64,000 nucleotides of DNA from RGIG6353 sp045653035 (lineage in GTDB: Bacteria > Bacillota > Clostridia > Oscillospirales > SIG627). Below are positions 1 through 8,963 of this stretch, piece by piece. Both the position numbers and the translations under genes were made by a program. Position 1 is the first letter of the stretch; each line of letters opens with the position of its first letter. A model generated the notes under the pieces. The model worked only from the letters and a program-made list of their open reading frames with translations, ran no database searches and had not been told where the DNA came from. The DNA is taken from positions 1 through 64,000 of the forward strand of contig JAZOLO010000016.1 of NCBI GenBank assembly GCA_045653035.1, in the 5' to 3' direction.

Positions 1-64
1 TTGTAATTTTGGCAAAGACAAAATATCCACAATTTATCATTTCTCATTTAACATTTCTAATTCC

Positions 65-155
65 TCAAAATCTCTTTCAAAAACCTTTGTAAAAAAATTA
101 TTTATTATTTTCGTGGGGTATAAGGGGGAGTGCTTTTACAAAAAGCACTCCCCTT
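65..155 (-). repeat. Repeat-family copy A with mutS2 terminator
   Basis: About 90 bases downstream of mutS2. It contains a perfect hairpin (AGTGCTTTT / AAAAGCACT core, extended by G/C pairs, positions 122-155), then a conserved T/A-rich block. Closely similar copies follow the nucleotidyltransferase (15094-15193) and DAHP synthase (52228-52312), each at the 3' end of a minus-strand gene. It probably ends mutS2 transcription. Positions 1-64 are A/T-rich intergenic sequence with nothing else recognisable. Confidence 0.65.
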
Positions 156-167
156 TGAATATAATCT

Positions 168-2555
168 TTATTTAAGCTCTACTACAGTTACACCGAAGTC
201 GCCTTCACCGTAAGCACCCACGTGGTAGTTTTTAACTCTCTTGTCACTCTTAAGATAACGCCAGAGAGCCGCACGGAGCGCACCCGTACCCTTGCCGTGA
301 ATGAGTGTTACAGAGGAGAGTGCACCACGCTTTGCATCGTCAAGATACTTGTCCACCATGAACCACGCATCGTCACCCGTCATACCTCGAAGGTCAATTT
401 CAGCCTTAACGTCGGGACGTGATGAGAAGGTTGCAGAGCGCTTGTCCTTCTTCTTTTCGTGCTTCTTTATCTCGGTGATAAGTCGGAGAGTCTTTTTCTG
501 CACCTTCATCGAGAAGGAATCTGTCTTGACGGTTACAGAGTCGCCCTGTATTCTTTCTACCTTGCCCTCCTTGCCGATGGTGGTAATGAGCACCACGTCA
601 CCAAGGACAAGCTCACGAGGTAGCTCTGCCTCTTCTTCTTCGATTTCAATAGTAATATTCGTTGCCTTTTCGCCGTCACGAAGCTTAGCACGAAGGTCGG
701 CACGGGATTTTTCATATTCAAGACGGAAGGCTTCCTTATCCTTCTCTTTTTTGAGTCTGTCAAGCTCCCCGAAAACGTAGTCGGAGGCACTTCTTGCCGA
801 GGTTATTACTCGGTTTGCCTCAATTCTTGCACGGTCAAGCTCGGTTTTCGCCGATTCAAGGAGCTTTTCACGCTCGGCTGTGGCATTTTCCAGCTTTTCG
901 TGTAGCTCACGCTTCATGCGTTCGGCTTCCCGCCTTGCCTTTTCGGCTTCTACTCTCGCTTCCTCAAGCTTTTCAACAACGTTTTCAAACTGCTTGTTGT
1001 CGCTTCCCACAAGCTCACGTGCCTTGCCAATAACGGATATGGGAAGACCTAGCTTCTCGGAAATGAGAAATGCGTTAGAGCGACCGGGTGCACCGATGAT
1101 AAGGCGGTAGGTGGGGCGAAGCGTCTCAACGTCAAACTCACACGCACCGTTCTTAACTCCCTCGGTGTCAAGGGCATAGGCTTTAAGCTCAGCGTAGTGG
1201 GTGGTTGCAACAGTCAGTGCACCTCTTTCACGAACGTATTCCAGTATTGCCTCAGCAAGGGCTGCTCCCTCAACAGGGTCGGTACCTGCTCCAAGCTCGT
1301 CAAAGAGCACAAGGCTTTTGCTTGAAACCTTTTTCAGCATACTCACAGTGTTTACCATGTGAGATGAGAAGGTGGAAAGGGATTGCTCGATGGACTGCTC
1401 GTCACCGATATCCGCAAGAACGTTTTCAAATATGCGTAGTGTTGAGGTGTCTTTTGCGGGTATCTCAAGTCCCGTCTGTGCCATCATGGAGAAAAGTCCC
1501 ACTGTTTTAAGAGAAACAGTTTTACCGCCCGTATTTGGTCCTGTGATAACAAGAGTGTCAAAGTCACCGCCCACTCTTACGTCGATGGGCACTACCTTTT
1601 CTCTATCAATAAGGGGGTGTCTTGCACCATAAAGGGCTACCTCGCCGTCCTCGGTGATTTTTGGAGAAACTGCATCCATGGAGTCTGAAAGCTCGGCACG
1701 TGCAAAGATTACCGAAAGAGATACGAGAATATCATAGTCGAGAAGAAGCACCTCGCTCTTTGCCGCTACAAGTGCTGAAAGCTCGTAGAGTATTCTTTCT
1801 ATTTCACGTCTTTCCTCACTCTCAAGTACTCTTATCTCGTTATTCAGCTCTACTACCGAGGAGGGCTCAATAAAGACCGTTGAGCCCGAGGCGGAGGTGT
1901 CGTGAACAAGACCCTTGACGTTGTTCTTGCATTCTGCTTTAACAGAGAGCACGTAACGGGAGTTACGCATAGTTATTATATTTTCCTGAAGATACTTGGT
2001 GTAGGAGGGAGATGTAACGTACTTCTGGAGTGCCTCACGCACTCTTGTTCCTGCAGCTCTTATCTTCCGTCTTATATCAAAAAGCTTGTCCGATGCATTG
2101 TCGGCAAGTGCTTCGTCGGATATAAAGGTATCCCTTAGCCTTTCGTCAAGCTCACGGTCGGGAGTGAGCATGGAAAAACGCTCTCGTAAAATTCCCTCCT
2201 CACTGCTCTCCGCACCGTATGCACGAAGCGCCTTTACGGCGGAAAGGAGAGAGGAGACGTTTATGAGCTCGGGGATAGTCAGCATCGCACCCTTTGTCGC
2301 ACGCTCGCAGGTGTCGGACACGTTCTTCACACCAAAGAACGAGGGGTATCCTTTAAGACTGGAAAGTTTTTTCGCTTCACCCGTCTCACAAAGAAGCTTC
2401 TTTACTGTGTGGATGTCCGTTTCGGGAAGGGTGCCAAGAATTTTCTCCTTTGCACCCTCCACCGTGGCAAATTTTGCCCACATATCGAGTATTTTTACAT
2501 ATTCAAGGGTTTTGGAGGCATGGTAAAATGCCTCTTTTTGTTTTTTTGTAGTCAT
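168..2555 (-). CDS. mutS2: MutS2 family protein (Smr-domain ATPase)
   Basis: A MutS-like ATPase of 795 residues, the usual MutS2 length. The Walker A loop (GPNTGGKT, around residues 336-343) and Walker B region (DELGAGTDP, around 417-425) are intact. A charged coiled coil follows (about 515-620), then a C-terminal Smr domain (about 720-795) with EIDLRG and HGKGTG. MutS2 lacks the mismatch-recognition domain of MutS; family members act on recombination intermediates and, in Bacillus, split collided ribosomes. It is the last gene of an era-recO-mutS2 minus-strand run, 9 bases after recO. Start ATG at 2555. Family identity is very secure; which of the two family roles applies here is not shown by the sequence. 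Confidence 0.96.
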   Translation of the reverse strand: MTTKKQKEAFYHASKTLEYVKILDMWAKFATVEGAKEKILGTLPETDIHTVKKLLCETGEAKKLSSLKGYPSFFGVKNVSDTCERATKGAMLTIPELINVSSLLSAVKALRAYGAESSEEGILRERFSMLTPDRELDERLRDTFISDEALADNASDKLFDIRRKIRAAGTRVREALQKYVTSPSYTKYLQENIITMRNSRYVLSVKAECKNNVKGLVHDTSASGSTVFIEPSSVVELNNEIRVLESEERREIERILYELSALVAAKSEVLLLDYDILVSLSVIFARAELSDSMDAVSPKITEDGEVALYGARHPLIDREKVVPIDVRVGGDFDTLVITGPNTGGKTVSLKTVGLFSMMAQTGLEIPAKDTSTLRIFENVLADIGDEQSIEQSLSTFSSHMVNTVSMLKKVSSKSLVLFDELGAGTDPVEGAALAEAILEYVRERGALTVATTHYAELKAYALDTEGVKNGACEFDVETLRPTYRLIIGAPGRSNAFLISEKLGLPISVIGKARELVGSDNKQFENVVEKLEEARVEAEKARREAERMKRELHEKLENATAEREKLLESAKTELDRARIEANRVITSARSASDYVFGELDRLKKEKDKEAFRLEYEKSRADLRAKLRDGEKATNITIEIEEEEAELPRELVLGDVVLITTIGKEGKVERIQGDSVTVKTDSFSMKVQKKTLRLITEIKKHEKKKDKRSATFSSRPDVKAEIDLRGMTGDDAWFMVDKYLDDAKRGALSSVTLIHGKGTGALRAALWRYLKSDKRVKNYHVGAYGEGDFGVTVVELK

Positions 2556-2564
2556 TTTTATCCT

Positions 2565-3314
2565 TTAATAATTTATTAAGTTGTCTTTATAGAATTTAAG
2601 CGCCTTTACCGCACAGTCAAGATGGGAGAGGGAAAAACGTTCCGCAAGGGTAACGAAGGTGTTTTTCATACTCTCATCTGAGAAGCGTATGCCGAAGGCT
2701 TCCTTTGGGGGAAGGGTAAGAAGATGGGAAATTCCCTGTATAAGCTCCCCGCTTACCTTGATACCGTCATCACGCTCAGTGTGAGAGCAGTGGGTGCAGA
2801 TTATACCCCCCTCGGAGGGAATAAACATCCCGTCATCCTCTTTCTTTCCGCAAACCATACATTCGGTGAAGTCGGGGAAAAATCCCAGTGCCGCCGTAAG
2901 CCTTATTTCGTATACCGCCTTTATTATATCGGCAGGGGTTTCGGGATTACCTGCGTTTTTCAGTGCGTGGCATACAAGTGATAAAATCGACTCAGCGTCC
3001 TCTGCGTCAAAGGCGGTCTCTGATGCAAGGGAGATGAGGTAATTTGCAAGGGAAAGCCTTTCAAAGTCAATGCCCTGCTTTATAAGATGCGTTATAGTGT
3101 GGGCAGAGGAGAGTGAAATATTCTCGCCTGATACCTTCAATACAAACTCCGAATAGGTATAGGGCTGACAGCTCGAAAAGCTTTTATTCTTTATACTCAT
3201 GATACCGTGACCGAGGAAGGTGATAATTCCTTCGTTCGTCAGTATCTTCACGTAGGCGTGGCTTTCACCGAAGCGGTTTCGGGATAGCACAAGCCCTTGA
3301 ATTTTCTTATACAT
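2565..3314 (-). CDS. recO: DNA repair protein RecO
   Basis: RecO loads RecA onto SSB-coated single-stranded DNA in the RecFOR gap-repair pathway. The 249 residues match the family: an N-terminal OB fold opening with MYKKIQGLVLSRNRFGE, a helical middle, and a zinc site formed by Cys152/Cys155 and Cys173/Cys176. It lies between era and mutS2 on the same strand; recO beside era is common in Firmicutes. No good ribosome binding site precedes the ATG, so translation may depend on coupling or a weak site. Confidence 0.95.
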   Translation of the reverse strand: MYKKIQGLVLSRNRFGESHAYVKILTNEGIITFLGHGIMSIKNKSFSSCQPYTYSEFVLKVSGENISLSSAHTITHLIKQGIDFERLSLANYLISLASETAFDAEDAESILSLVCHALKNAGNPETPADIIKAVYEIRLTAALGFFPDFTECMVCGKKEDDGMFIPSEGGIICTHCSHTERDDGIKVSGELIQGISHLLTLPPKEAFGIRFSDESMKNTFVTLAERFSLSHLDCAVKALKFYKDNLINY

Positions 3315-3357
3315 ATTAAAAACTCAGAGGAGGCAAAGGGAGCCTCCCCGTCCTTTA

Positions 3358-4260
3358 TTATTCGTCGGTGTTAAGACCGAAATTAGCAATGCTCACAACC
3401 GAGTCACGCCAATTCTCTTTTACCTTTACCCAAAGATTAAGGTTTACCTTTGTGCCGAAGAAGGCTTCAAGGTCCTCTCTTGCGTAAGTACCTATCTTCT
3501 TCATCATAGCGCCGTTCTTGCCGATGATAATGCCCTTGTGTCCTGCCTTTTCACAGTAGATTTCAGCACGTATGTCTATAAGATGTCCTCTTATGTCACG
3601 GAAGTCCTCGATGACTACTGCCGTGCCGTGTGGAACCTCGTCGTCAAGTAGACGGAGCATCTTCTCGCGTATTACCTCTGCGGCAATTACACGCTCGGGC
3701 TGGTCGGTTATCATATCCGAGGGGAAGAACCAGTCACCCTCCGAAATAAAGGGCTCAAGCTCACTGAATATTTCTTCGGTGTTGTCACCTGTGAGAGCGC
3801 TGATAGGAATAACCGCCTCAAACTTGAATTCCTTTGTGAAAAGGTCGATGGTGGTGAGAATGTCACCCTTCTTTGCGGTGTCCGACTTGTTCACGAGGAG
3901 TATCATGGGATACTCCTGACGGGTGAGCTTTTCAAGCATGGCACGTTCAACGCCTGTAATTTCGTTCTTCGCTTCTGTCACGAAGAGTACTGCATCAACG
4001 TCACCCACCGCCGTGGAGATAGCCTTAACCATGTTGTCGCCAAGCTTTGTTTTGGGCTTGTGCATACCTGGGGTATCGAGGAATACGTATTGTGTATTCT
4101 CTTTTGTGAGAATACCCGTAATTCTCGTTCTTGTAGTCTGAGGCTTTTTTGATACTGCCGCAATCTTCTCGCCCAGAAGGTGGTTAAGAAGTGTTGATTT
4201 TCCAACGTTGGGACATCCGATTATAGCAATAAACGCTGTCCTTGGTGTTAAGTTATCCAT
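3358..4260 (-). CDS. era: GTPase Era
   Basis: An essential GTPase that binds the 3' end of 16S rRNA and assists 30S subunit maturation. The 300 residues show the G1 loop GCPNVGKST (15-23), G3 DTPG, G4 NKSD and a C-terminal KH RNA-binding domain with GIIIGKNGAMMKKIG. Length and domain order are normal. It is the first gene of the era-recO-mutS2 run and has a plausible promoter upstream (4316-4343). ybeY, another ribosome-maturation gene often near era, is 4 kb upstream here. Confidence 0.97.
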   Translation of the reverse strand: MDNLTPRTAFIAIIGCPNVGKSTLLNHLLGEKIAAVSKKPQTTRTRITGILTKENTQYVFLDTPGMHKPKTKLGDNMVKAISTAVGDVDAVLFVTEAKNEITGVERAMLEKLTRQEYPMILLVNKSDTAKKGDILTTIDLFTKEFKFEAVIPISALTGDNTEEIFSELEPFISEGDWFFPSDMITDQPERVIAAEVIREKMLRLLDDEVPHGTAVVIEDFRDIRGHLIDIRAEIYCEKAGHKGIIIGKNGAMMKKIGTYAREDLEAFFGTKVNLNLWVKVKENWRDSVVSIANFGLNTDE

Positions 4261-4276
4261 ATTTTTTCCTTTTCTG

Positions 4277-4298
4277 CGGTGTGTCTTTTGGGCTAAAA
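4277..4298 (+). repeat. Short dispersed repeat GTGTCTTTTGGGCTAAAA, copy 1
   Basis: Contains GTGTCTTTTGGGCTAAAA, repeated at 14824-14845 and 15068-15089. The same gap also holds an AATTTCGC / GCGAAATT palindrome near 4391-4412. Function unknown. Confidence 0.6.
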
Positions 4299-4315
4299 AC
4301 CAAAATAAAATGTTT

Positions 4316-4343
4316 TTTATAAGTCTTTCGTTATTTCTCCCAA
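4316..4343 (-). promoter_or_regulatory. Possible sigma-A promoter for era
   Basis: On the minus strand, TTGGGA (4338-4343), a 16-base spacer and TATAAA (4316-4321). Two mismatches to consensus; placed about 55 bases before the era start. Confidence 0.4.
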
Positions 4344-4438
4344 GAGATAAAGTGCTTTACACACAACACCTGTGTTATATATTTTTCTATGGAAATTTCG
4401 CCAAGCGAAATTGTCCATCACTTTTCACTTGCGAAGCA

Positions 4439-5410
4439 TTATCCCACGTCCTTGAAGATTGTATCTTCCTTTGGGGCAGTGTCAACAAAGTCGCTTGATT
4501 TATAATAAGGGTCAATCATTATTTTCTTAATGTTGGGGTATGCGGCATAAATGCCGATAAACGATGCAAGGGCAACTGTAATAAAGAAGGGGAGAAGTCC
4601 TCCGAGGGGCAGGAAGTAGATATAGATTATAATATTTATTCCAACGGTTACCGCAATACCGAGAAGTGCTACGATATTACGCTTCAGCCCGAGGAGTGCG
4701 AAGATAAAGGAGTTTTTTAAAATTTTGAAGATAGAGAGCTTGAAGGTAACAAGCAGCTGATACATGTAAAATCTCATGAAGCACCATACTACAGCAAGGA
4801 AGATGCTGAAGTAGAAGAACATACTGTTAATAAAAGAAACACTCGCCTGAAGTCTGAAGAATATAACGTCGTAAACTACAAGGGAGGTGAGAAAAAGGTC
4901 GATGATACCGAGGAAGAAGCCTTGACCGAGATTTTTCTTTATAGCATGGAAGAAGTCACTCGGCATATCCACGTAGTCCTCACGGGCGTGGTTGCGAAGC
5001 ACGTACGCCATTCCCGTATTAGCAAAGCCGAAGGTGAAAAGGGTGAGAGCTGTGAGTGCGTAAAGCACTATCGCCACGGGCCCTGCATAGGACATGGTAA
5101 CGTTTTTACCAAGTACACCCCAGAGTGCCGTCATGGCAGGGTTATCCGAAATAAGAGATACTCCGTTCACTATAGGATAAAGGGGGTCGGCAGGGGTGGA
5201 AAAATATATATCGAAATTTCCCGAAAGGGCAACGAAGCCGAAGAAAAGAGGGAAGTTTACAACAAGCCAAAGAAGATTAACCTTGGACAGGTCGAAAAAC
5301 TTACGCTTCAGAAGCTTGAAGAAGCCGAAAAAGGTAAAGTTTGCACCGCTTCCTTTTTTAACGCCGCGTCCGGGCTTTGAATAGTCGAAAATTTTAAATC
5401 CTTTTTTCAT
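4439..5410 (-). CDS. DUF624 (YesL-like) membrane protein
   Basis: 323 residues with about six hydrophobic segments. The conserved-looking stretch GFFKLLKRKFFDLSKVNLLW just before the first membrane segment resembles DUF624/YesL proteins, which are often linked to carbohydrate ABC transporters in Firmicutes but have no established biochemical role. The N terminus is basic and cytosolic. The gene follows a second membrane-protein gene by 8 bases, so the two are probably co-transcribed. No sugar transporter is nearby, so its usual context gives no clue here. Confidence 0.7.
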   Translation of the reverse strand: MKKGFKIFDYSKPGRGVKKGSGANFTFFGFFKLLKRKFFDLSKVNLLWLVVNFPLFFGFVALSGNFDIYFSTPADPLYPIVNGVSLISDNPAMTALWGVLGKNVTMSYAGPVAIVLYALTALTLFTFGFANTGMAYVLRNHAREDYVDMPSDFFHAIKKNLGQGFFLGIIDLFLTSLVVYDVIFFRLQASVSFINSMFFYFSIFLAVVWCFMRFYMYQLLVTFKLSIFKILKNSFIFALLGLKRNIVALLGIAVTVGINIIIYIYFLPLGGLLPFFITVALASFIGIYAAYPNIKKIMIDPYYKSSDFVDTAPKEDTIFKDVG

Positions 5411-5418
5411 TTTTTCTC

Positions 5419-5994
5419 CTAAAGTAGATATTCCTTTAAAATTGTTACTCCAAGGGGCGGAAGAGTGAAGATAATAAAAAATAAAATATAGCTTCCGATA
5501 TACCGAAAATTAAATATTCCCCTAAAGCCACGGGCTAAAAACAACGTGCCCGTGAAAATGTCGGTGCTTTTCACTCCCTCGTCGGTATATATGCGAAAGG
5601 CAGTGAGGGTGACAAACGTGGCGTAGGAAATAAGAAAATACGCCGTAAAAAGACGGGAGATAAGCTCTAAAACAAAATGGGAAAGAGTCAGTCCCGAAAG
5701 CCCATCTGCAAGAGTGAGTCCCGAAAGCGAGATAACCATGACGGAAAGAAGTGGTGCGTAGATGGTAGCCCCCGATAAAAAGAGGGTTATAAAGAGAAGA
5801 AGTATTTCCGTAAAGCCACCGCTGTTTTTCAGTAAGGGGGGCGTTATATTAGAAAAGAAAGGGGTAAGAAGTCCTCTCTTATGAAGTAAAGTTCCCAAAA
5901 TCACCGACAGTGTAAACACGATGAAAAAGAAAAGAAAGGCTTTCTTGTAGGTTAAAAACTTACTTCTGTATATATTTTTGTCATAGTTTTTCAT
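5419..5994 (-). CDS. Integral membrane protein of unknown function
   Basis: 191 residues with five or six hydrophobic segments and no catalytic motif that I recognise. Overall build (basic N terminus, multiple long hydrophobic helices, about 200 residues) is reminiscent of SpoIIM-like proteins, but I could not find a diagnostic motif, so no function is assigned. The ATG at 5994 is preferred over a GTG nine bases upstream because GGGGTGA sits at the right distance before it. It is the first gene of a pair with the DUF624 gene. Confidence 0.6.
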   Translation of the reverse strand: MKNYDKNIYRSKFLTYKKAFLFFFIVFTLSVILGTLLHKRGLLTPFFSNITPPLLKNSGGFTEILLLFITLFLSGATIYAPLLSVMVISLSGLTLADGLSGLTLSHFVLELISRLFTAYFLISYATFVTLTAFRIYTDEGVKSTDIFTGTLFLARGFRGIFNFRYIGSYILFFIIFTLPPLGVTILKEYLL

Positions 5995-6150
5995 ATTACT
6001 CACCCCGTACTGTTTTTATCATTCAGAAAATGAATTAAACCGACCTCGCCGTCTCACCTTGTTTTAGTGTTGAAAAGGCAAGAAAAGGCGAGCTATGTCA
6101 GCGGCGACTCGCCGCTTTTACTAAATGATATTACGTCGGGGTGAAGTAAA

Positions 6151-7404
6151 TTACAACTTTTCAGCTTCCAGCCTTGCTTCGTTCATCATGTGATTTACCG
6201 CAAGGTCGCGAATGAAGCTTCTTTCCCTCTTGCCTCGTGCAAGGTTAAGAGTAAGAGTCCTTGTGCCAAGCTTCGAGGCGATGCCTACGATGATAGTGCC
6301 AACAGCCTTACCCTCGTCGGTATCGGGTCCTGCAACGCCTGTAACCGATACTGCAATATCAGCACCCGAAAGGCAACTCAATCCCTCTGCCATCTCGGTA
6401 GCACATTCGGGTGATACCGCACCGAATTTTTCAAGAGTGGCTTCTTTTACTCCGAGGAGCTTACTTTTTGCCTCATGTGAATAGGTCACAACACTCATGC
6501 CGAGAATCTTCGATGCACCTGGGATATCCACAAGACGCTTTGCCGCAAGTCCTCCCGTACAGCTTTCCGCAAAGGCAACGGTCAGTCTCTTTTCGCGTAG
6601 CATTATCGAGAGGGCTTCCTCAAGGCTTGAAATATCAACACCGTAAACGAACTCTCCTACCTCAACGCGAACCCTTTCTTCAAGCTGGTCGATAAGAGTG
6701 TTGCACTCCTTTTCATCCTTGCCCTTTGCTGTAAGGCGGAGAATACATTCACCCGTCTTGGCGTAGGGTGCAACTGTGGGATTTTTGTAGCTATCCATAA
6801 GGTGGCGTACCTTTTCCTCTGCCGCCGCCTCACCTATCCCGAAAAGTCTGAGGGTACGGGAAACAATGGTGCAGTCCGAGAAGCTTTCCCGAAGCCAAGG
6901 CTTGATTTTTAAATCAAACATGGGGCAAAGCTCACGGGGAGGGCCGGGTAGCATAATAACTGCTCCTCGCTCGGTTTTTACTGCCATAACGGGGGCGGTG
7001 CCGTAGTCGTTATCAAAAACGACAGCGCCCTTTGGAATATATGCTTGTTTTATGTTGTTGTCGGTCATCTGCCGTCCTGCACGGTCATAGTATGAGCGTA
7101 TCAGGTCAAGGGAGTGAGAGTCGAGAACAAGCTCCAGTCCCAGCGCCTCGGCTACACATTCCTTCGTTATGTCGTCGGCGGTAGCGCCCAGTCCCCCTGA
7201 GGTGATAACAATATCAGCGGTTCTGAGAGCTTCCCTTAATACGTCAATGAGACGGTCGTGATTATCTCCGACCGTCTCTCGATGAAACAGATTTATCCCG
7301 ATTTCTGCAAGGCCTGCCGAAAGGTAAGCCGAATTGGTATCCACAATGTCACCCAGCAGAAGCTCGGTACCGACAGATATTATTTTAGCTGTCAGAGATT
7401 TCAT
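6151..7404 (-). CDS. cinA: CinA-family protein / nicotinamide-nucleotide amidase
   Basis: 417 residues with both CinA domains: an N-terminal molybdopterin-binding-like (MoCF) domain containing SVGTELLLGDIVDTNSAYL and TSGGLGATADD, and a C-terminal amidase domain with AESCTGGLAAKRL and VSVTGVAGPD. The C-terminal domain of this family deamidates nicotinamide mononucleotide in NAD recycling; the N-terminal domain of some members is a pyrophosphatase. In competent bacteria the gene is DNA-damage or competence associated. Its stop is 146 bases upstream of the unknown membrane gene; it follows prs by 5 bases, so the two may share a transcript. Confidence 0.95.
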   Translation of the reverse strand: MKSLTAKIISVGTELLLGDIVDTNSAYLSAGLAEIGINLFHRETVGDNHDRLIDVLREALRTADIVITSGGLGATADDITKECVAEALGLELVLDSHSLDLIRSYYDRAGRQMTDNNIKQAYIPKGAVVFDNDYGTAPVMAVKTERGAVIMLPGPPRELCPMFDLKIKPWLRESFSDCTIVSRTLRLFGIGEAAAEEKVRHLMDSYKNPTVAPYAKTGECILRLTAKGKDEKECNTLIDQLEERVRVEVGEFVYGVDISSLEEALSIMLREKRLTVAFAESCTGGLAAKRLVDIPGASKILGMSVVTYSHEAKSKLLGVKEATLEKFGAVSPECATEMAEGLSCLSGADIAVSVTGVAGPDTDEGKAVGTIIVGIASKLGTRTLTLNLARGKRERSFIRDLAVNHMMNEARLEAEKL

Positions 7405-7409
7405 GCTTA

Positions 7410-8369
7410 TCAGTTAAATATAAGACTGATGGGCTGGTCGTCGTAGATGCACTTGATAGCCTTTGCGAAGATGTTGTCAGTAGGAAGAACGACGAACTTG
7501 TCGATCATCTTTTCTTCGGGAATTTCAATGGTGTCAAGAAGAATTACCTTCTTGAAGGGGCTTTCCTTAAAACGGTTTATTGCCTCGCCTGAAAGAACGG
7601 CGTGAGTAGCACCGCAGTAAACCTCTGTAGCACCTCCGATTTCAATAAGTGCCTTACCTGCATTGCAGATAGTACCTGCTGTGTCTATCATATCGTCAAC
7701 GAGAATACATCTCTTGCCCTTAACGTCACCAATGATGTTACAAACCTCAGATACATTAGCTCTTGCACGGCGCTTGTCTATGATAGCAAGAGGAGCGTTA
7801 CATCTCTGTGCGAATGCACGGGAGCGTGATACTGAGCCAAGGTCGGGAGATACGACCACCGTATCCTTTGACATATCGCCGAATTCCTTGATGAAGTAGT
7901 TTGCAAGGAGAGGCTCGCCCTTAAGGTTATCAACGGGGATATCGAAAAAGCCCTGAATCTGGGGTGCGTGAAGATCCATTGTAAGAACTCTGTCAGCGCC
8001 TGCTGTAGTAATGAGGTTAGCCACAAGCTTTGCACTGATGGGATCTCTTGCCTTTGCCTTTCTGTCCTGACGTGCATAGCCGAAGTAGGGCATCACTGCA
8101 GTAATTCTTCCTGCACTTGCACGCTTGAGAGCGTCTATCATGATAAGAAGCTCCATGAGGTTGTCGTTAACAGGGTAGTTGGTAGACTGAACAACGAAAA
8201 CGTCACGTCCTCTTACACTGTCAAAAAGTGAAACACTAATTTCTCCGTCCGAGAAGGTCTTTACTTCGTTTTGTGAAATAGGAAGTCCGAGCTGAGCCGC
8301 AATTCTCATAGCAAGGCTCTTGCTGGCGTTTGCGCAAAACAACTGAATGTTTCTGCCGTGTGAAATCAT
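7410..8369 (-). CDS. prs: Ribose-phosphate pyrophosphokinase (PRPP synthetase)
   Basis: Makes PRPP from ribose 5-phosphate and ATP for nucleotide, His and Trp synthesis. Family motifs include YARQDRKAKARDPISAK, the DLHAPQIQGFFD metal-binding region and the PRPP loop CILVDDMIDTAGT. The open frame extends 39 codons further upstream, but the ATG at 8369 is chosen: it has CGGAGAG at the right spacing and gives a normal 319-residue protein beginning near the family's usual start. A good promoter (8410-8437) lies between this start and the longer one, which argues against the longer start. Confidence 0.96.
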   Translation of the reverse strand: MISHGRNIQLFCANASKSLAMRIAAQLGLPISQNEVKTFSDGEISVSLFDSVRGRDVFVVQSTNYPVNDNLMELLIMIDALKRASAGRITAVMPYFGYARQDRKAKARDPISAKLVANLITTAGADRVLTMDLHAPQIQGFFDIPVDNLKGEPLLANYFIKEFGDMSKDTVVVSPDLGSVSRSRAFAQRCNAPLAIIDKRRARANVSEVCNIIGDVKGKRCILVDDMIDTAGTICNAGKALIEIGGATEVYCGATHAVLSGEAINRFKESPFKKVILLDTIEIPEEKMIDKFVVLPTDNIFAKAIKCIYDDQPISLIFN

Positions 8370-8409
8370 ATGTACTCTCCGTTTCATATTATATTTTACT
8401 GTCACACAT

Positions 8410-8437
8410 ATTATAGCAAATTTTGTCGGTTTTTCAA
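8410..8437 (-). promoter_or_regulatory. Sigma-A promoter for prs
   Basis: TTGAAA (8432-8437), 16-base spacer, TATAAT (8410-8415) on the minus strand, about 40 bases before the prs ATG. Confidence 0.65.
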
Positions 8438-8498
8438 TAGGTTTTATGAAAAAGATGAAATCATTTTCATAAAATGCATTTTGCATTCAAAAAGAGAG

Positions 8499-8963
8499 TC
8501 ATTTTATGACTCTCTTAATAAGCTCGTCCTGCTTTGCAGTCATTTCCTTTTCCTCGTTTTCGTCTACGTGGTCGTAGCCAAGCAGATGAAGTACTGAGTG
8601 AATGGTGAGATATGCAACCTCGCGTTCAAAGGAATGTCCGAATTCCTCCGCCTGCTCCATGCATTTGTCGGCACATATAATAACGTCGCCCAGTGCTATC
8701 GCTTCGTTGTCGAAGGGCACTATCTCCGCCTCGTCGTCAAGGGTAGGGAAGGAGAGCACGTCTGTTACGCTGTCCTTATCTCTGAAATCGCGGTTGAGTG
8801 CTTTTATTTCGTCCTTCTCAACGAAGGTCACCGACACCTCAAAGGGACGGGTTTCACCCTCGTAACGGAGAGTTTCGTTTACCGCACGGCGTGTGAGTGC
8901 GCGAAGTGAGTTTGTGAATACTCTTTTTTCGGTCTTATCTCTTGTGTATATGAGATTTTTCAT
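8499..8963 (-). CDS. ybeY: rRNA maturation endonuclease YbeY
   Basis: A metal-dependent RNase required for 16S rRNA 3'-end processing and ribosome quality control. 154 residues, with the signature zinc triad in HSVLHLLGYDH (about residues 120-130). It overlaps the end of nfnB by four bases (ATGA), so it is translationally coupled to an unrelated redox gene. In many Firmicutes ybeY directly follows phoH; here phoH is about 5 kb away on the opposite strand, so that link has been broken. Confidence 0.95.
   Translation of the reverse strand: MKNLIYTRDKTEKRVFTNSLRALTRRAVNETLRYEGETRPFEVSVTFVEKDEIKALNRDFRDKDSVTDVLSFPTLDDEAEIVPFDNEAIALGDVIICADKCMEQAEEFGHSFEREVAYLTIHSVLHLLGYDHVDENEEKEMTAKQDELIKRVIK

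Noticed and set aside
7410..8486. Longer prs start at 8486
   Set aside because: The added 39 residues are not family-like and the promoter and ribosome binding site lie inside them.
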